This document shows, piece after piece, positions 59,584 through 64,000 of a stretch of DNA of 64,000 bases. Within the stretch, counting starts at the first letter, position 1. Every line of letters starts with the position of its first letter. Under the pieces are notes generated by a model. It worked only from the letters and a program-made list of their open reading frames with translations, ran no database searches and was not told where the DNA came from. A program made the position numbers and the translations under genes. The stretch is from the NCBI GenBank assembly GCA_027493615.1, contig JAOSKK010000001.1, positions 425,629-489,628 on the forward strand, given 5' to 3'. The stretch is from Verrucomicrobiota bacterium (GTDB taxonomy: Bacteria > Verrucomicrobiota > Verrucomicrobiia > Limisphaerales > J093).

Positions 59584-60010
59584 GGTGGCCAAGAACATCG
59601 GCGGCTTCGAACGCGACCGCCGCCGCGGATCGTTCAAGGCCTGGCTGCGGTACCAAACCCGCTGGCGCATCCTCGATCAGTTCCGCAAACGCCCGCCGTG
59701 CCCGAACCACCGAACCCCCGGTCCCGACGACACCGCCGCGAGTGCGACCGTCGACCTTTGCCGGACGCGGGGACGGATCCGCTCGAGGCGGTCTGGGATG
59801 CCGAACGCCACCCACACCTGCCGGCCGGAGCCATCCAGGCCGTCAAATGCCAGGTGCCCCCCCGCCAGTTCCAGACGTTCGACTTCGCCGTACTACAGAG
59901 GTTGCCGGCCAGGCAGGTCAGCGAATTGCTGCAAGACCACGGACCCGCGAGGCATCTCTGCCCTGCAAGGGCGAACCAGGTCGTTACTGGTCCGCGGAGC
60001 GTGGGGCACC
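59583..60010 (+). pseudogene. truncated ECF-type sigma factor remnant
   Basis: Reads AKNIGGFERDRRRGSFKAWL and RYQTRWRILDQFRKR, the region 2 motif of the ECF sigma factors common in Planctomycetota and Verrucomicrobiota, then in another frame DPLEAVWDAERHPHLPAGAI, QAVKCQVPPRQFQTFDFAVL and QRLPARQVSELLQDHG, the region 4 helix-turn-helix. The N-terminus is cut off at the transposase junction, and at least two frame changes plus decay after SELLQ remove a functional end. Confidence 0.65.
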
Positions 60011-60129
60011 AGACCCTCGGGGTTGGACCACGCCAAGTGTTTCGCCTGGAGCTGCATGGGGACATCTTGTTGTCGCAAGCCGGCCTTGCCGCCCCCTTTT
60101 TCGAGTGCGATTCTGCTTGCGCAAGACCT

Positions 60130-60640
60130 CGTCGCCATCGCGGTTTCCGGGACCGGTCACCTCCCGATCCAGATCCGCGCCCATGGCTTCGAACCGGGCG
60201 GCGGTGTTGAGGAAATGGGCGGTGATCCAGAAGGCCGTCCAGCCTTCGTTGTAACCGCCGCGGAGGCGGAAGACATCGGTCATGTCGCCGGACTGGCCGA
60301 AGTTGGTTTGCTGGATCTGCTCGCCCTGACTGCCCTCCGGGTCGATGAGCTGGCCGCAACTGCGGTACATGACGGCGGCGAGACGCTTGAGGTCCGGTCG
60401 ACCGAGGTAATCGCCCATGCGCCAGATGTCGGGGGCGAAGAGGACGGCGTAGCCATCGAGGTGCTGGTTCTGGGCGGAGACGATGGTCCAGCCGCGGATC
60501 CTGAGGGCGTGATCGCGGAGCCGGCCGGCGGGCAGGTCGATGTCCCAGAGCACGGTTCATGGGTGGCGGCGATCGTGGATTCCTGGTGGCTGCGTGGCGC
60601 GGAGTATCGAGACCCCCGGTCCGCCGGATCAAGGGCAGAG
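60130..60640 (-). pseudogene. C-terminal gene fragment, unassigned
   Basis: The minus strand carries protein-like sequence: RYSAPRSHQESTIAATHEP, then (frame change near 60558) LWDIDLPAGRLRDHALRIRG, LDGYAVLFAPDIWRMGDYLG, GEQIQQTNFGQSGDMTDVFR and LRGGYNEGWTAFWITAHFLN. This looks like the end of a large secreted or hydrolytic protein, but I cannot name the family. It lacks a start and borders a degenerate hairpin repeat at 60675, so it is probably a relic. Confidence 0.45.
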
Positions 60641-60674
60641 TCTCGTGACCTCGACTCCTAAGGAAGGCCGCAAC

Positions 60675-60700
60675 GTAAGAGCCGACGTTAGGAGGCTGAC
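60675..60700 (+). repeat. degenerate hairpin-repeat arm
   Basis: GTAAGAGCCGACGTTAGGAG followed by GCTGAC resembles the left arm of the hairpin family (GTAGGCGCCGACGTGAGGAG) with four changes. The right arm is not present at the expected distance. The rest of 60701-60869 shows no gene; no CRISPR repeats are seen there. Confidence 0.45.
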
Positions 60701-60797
60701 GCCCGCATCAAAAGCCCTTGCCTTGTCCCCCGGCGTGGTTTCACCTTTCGCCCAAGGATTCAGCCGTCATGGACGCCGCGACTGTGCATCCGCGTGA

Positions 60798-63694
<2,897 letters not shown>

Positions 63695-63727
63695 GCGTTA
63701 GCCAGTCAGTTCCAGCCCCTCCTCCCA

Positions 63728-64000
63728 TGCCCATTCTCCCCCTGCCCGGCTGCGCTCCCATCCCCCTGGCGCACTACCTCAAAGCTCTCGGTGTGCTGCG
63801 CCTGGTGGCCGAGGATCGCGAGCACGGCGACCCTGCCGCCACCGGCCGCTGGGAACGCGACGTCTTCCTCCTTCATAGTCGCTTCGAGCGGCAGGGCCTG
63901 CTCGACTTCTTCCTCCATCAATACCAACCCACGCCGATTCTCGCGCCGTGGAATGGGGGCAGCGGGTTCTACCCAAAGGACAACACCCACGCCCTCTCGG
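63728..64000 (+). CDS. csx17: Csx17 (Cas8u2), type I-G CRISPR large subunit, N-terminal part
   Basis: The first 91 codons from ATG 63728 are open to the window edge. LPGCAPIPLAHYLKALGVLR and LAPWNGGSGFYPKDNTHAL are the hallmark N-terminal motifs of Csx17, the large (Cas8-like) effector subunit of type I-G. Position straight after cas3 agrees with the usual order cas3-csx17-cas7(csb1)-cas5/6(csb2)-cas4/1-cas2. The protein (usually 600-800 residues) continues outside, and no CRISPR array is in the window. Confidence 0.9.

Overview
The window is GC-rich (roughly two thirds G+C by eye) and looks like an environmental Verrucomicrobiota genome, probably of the Pedosphaerae/Limisphaerales type. The support is an Amuc_1100/Amuc_1099-type pilus cluster, a PEP-CTERM/exosortase system, very large secreted Calx-beta and delta-60 proteins, and a type I-G CRISPR locus. 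This placement is inferred from gene content; no rRNA is present. A pervasive caveat is that some 45 single-base frame breaks interrupt otherwise well-conserved genes, many of them in runs of G or C. They look like uncorrected consensus errors. I therefore annotate most broken genes as one CDS across the break and name the break position.

Layout. 1-7577: partial Tat-exported sugar isomerase, two small secreted proteins (one PEP-CTERM), tRNA-Glu, an orphan RelE-like toxin, an HNH endonuclease, a coiled-coil/TPR protein and an FG-GAP repeat protein. 7832-10967 (minus): YfhO-family membrane protein and a methyltransferase. 11250-15506: exosortase, EpsI, polyprenyl-phosphate sugar transferase and UDP-glucuronate decarboxylase, i.e. 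envelope polysaccharide plus protein sorting. 15637-22643: PilM/PilN fusion, Amuc_1100-like, Amuc_1099-like and a secretin that appears split into two signal-peptide-bearing polypeptides. 22790-42685: five large secreted proteins, including a subtilisin-like protease and a ~2,870-residue metalloprotease/Calx-beta/delta-60 protein that share a C-terminal module; coaE lies between those two. 42706-43597: a hairpin repeat and a 122-bp tandem array. 43641-44680: DUF2249 protein and a Crp/Fnr regulator. 44793-49224: type II secretion/pilus genes F, H, I, J, K. 49362-54247: bioD, ADP-forming acyl-CoA synthetase, and an acetyl-CoA hydrolase/transferase-GNAT fusion. 54248-58960: remnant, secreted proteins, phosphoesterase, acylphosphatase and M42 aminopeptidase. 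59088-60700: decayed island with a transposase remnant, a truncated sigma factor and another gene fragment. 60870-64000: Cas3 and the N-terminus of Csx17 (Cas8u2) of a type I-G CRISPR-Cas locus that continues beyond the window.

How it fits together: three envelope systems dominate. These are a PilM-Amuc_1100-secretin machine, a GspFHIJK pseudopilus set, and an exosortase that would anchor PEP-CTERM proteins beside an exopolysaccharide pathway. They sit next to secreted proteases and adhesin-like giants they could plausibly export or display. Two families of palindromic repeats lie between transcription units. The novel or less-described items are the split secretin, the hairpin family with a constant 25-nt loop, the two-level palindromic tandem array, and the type I-G locus at the right edge.
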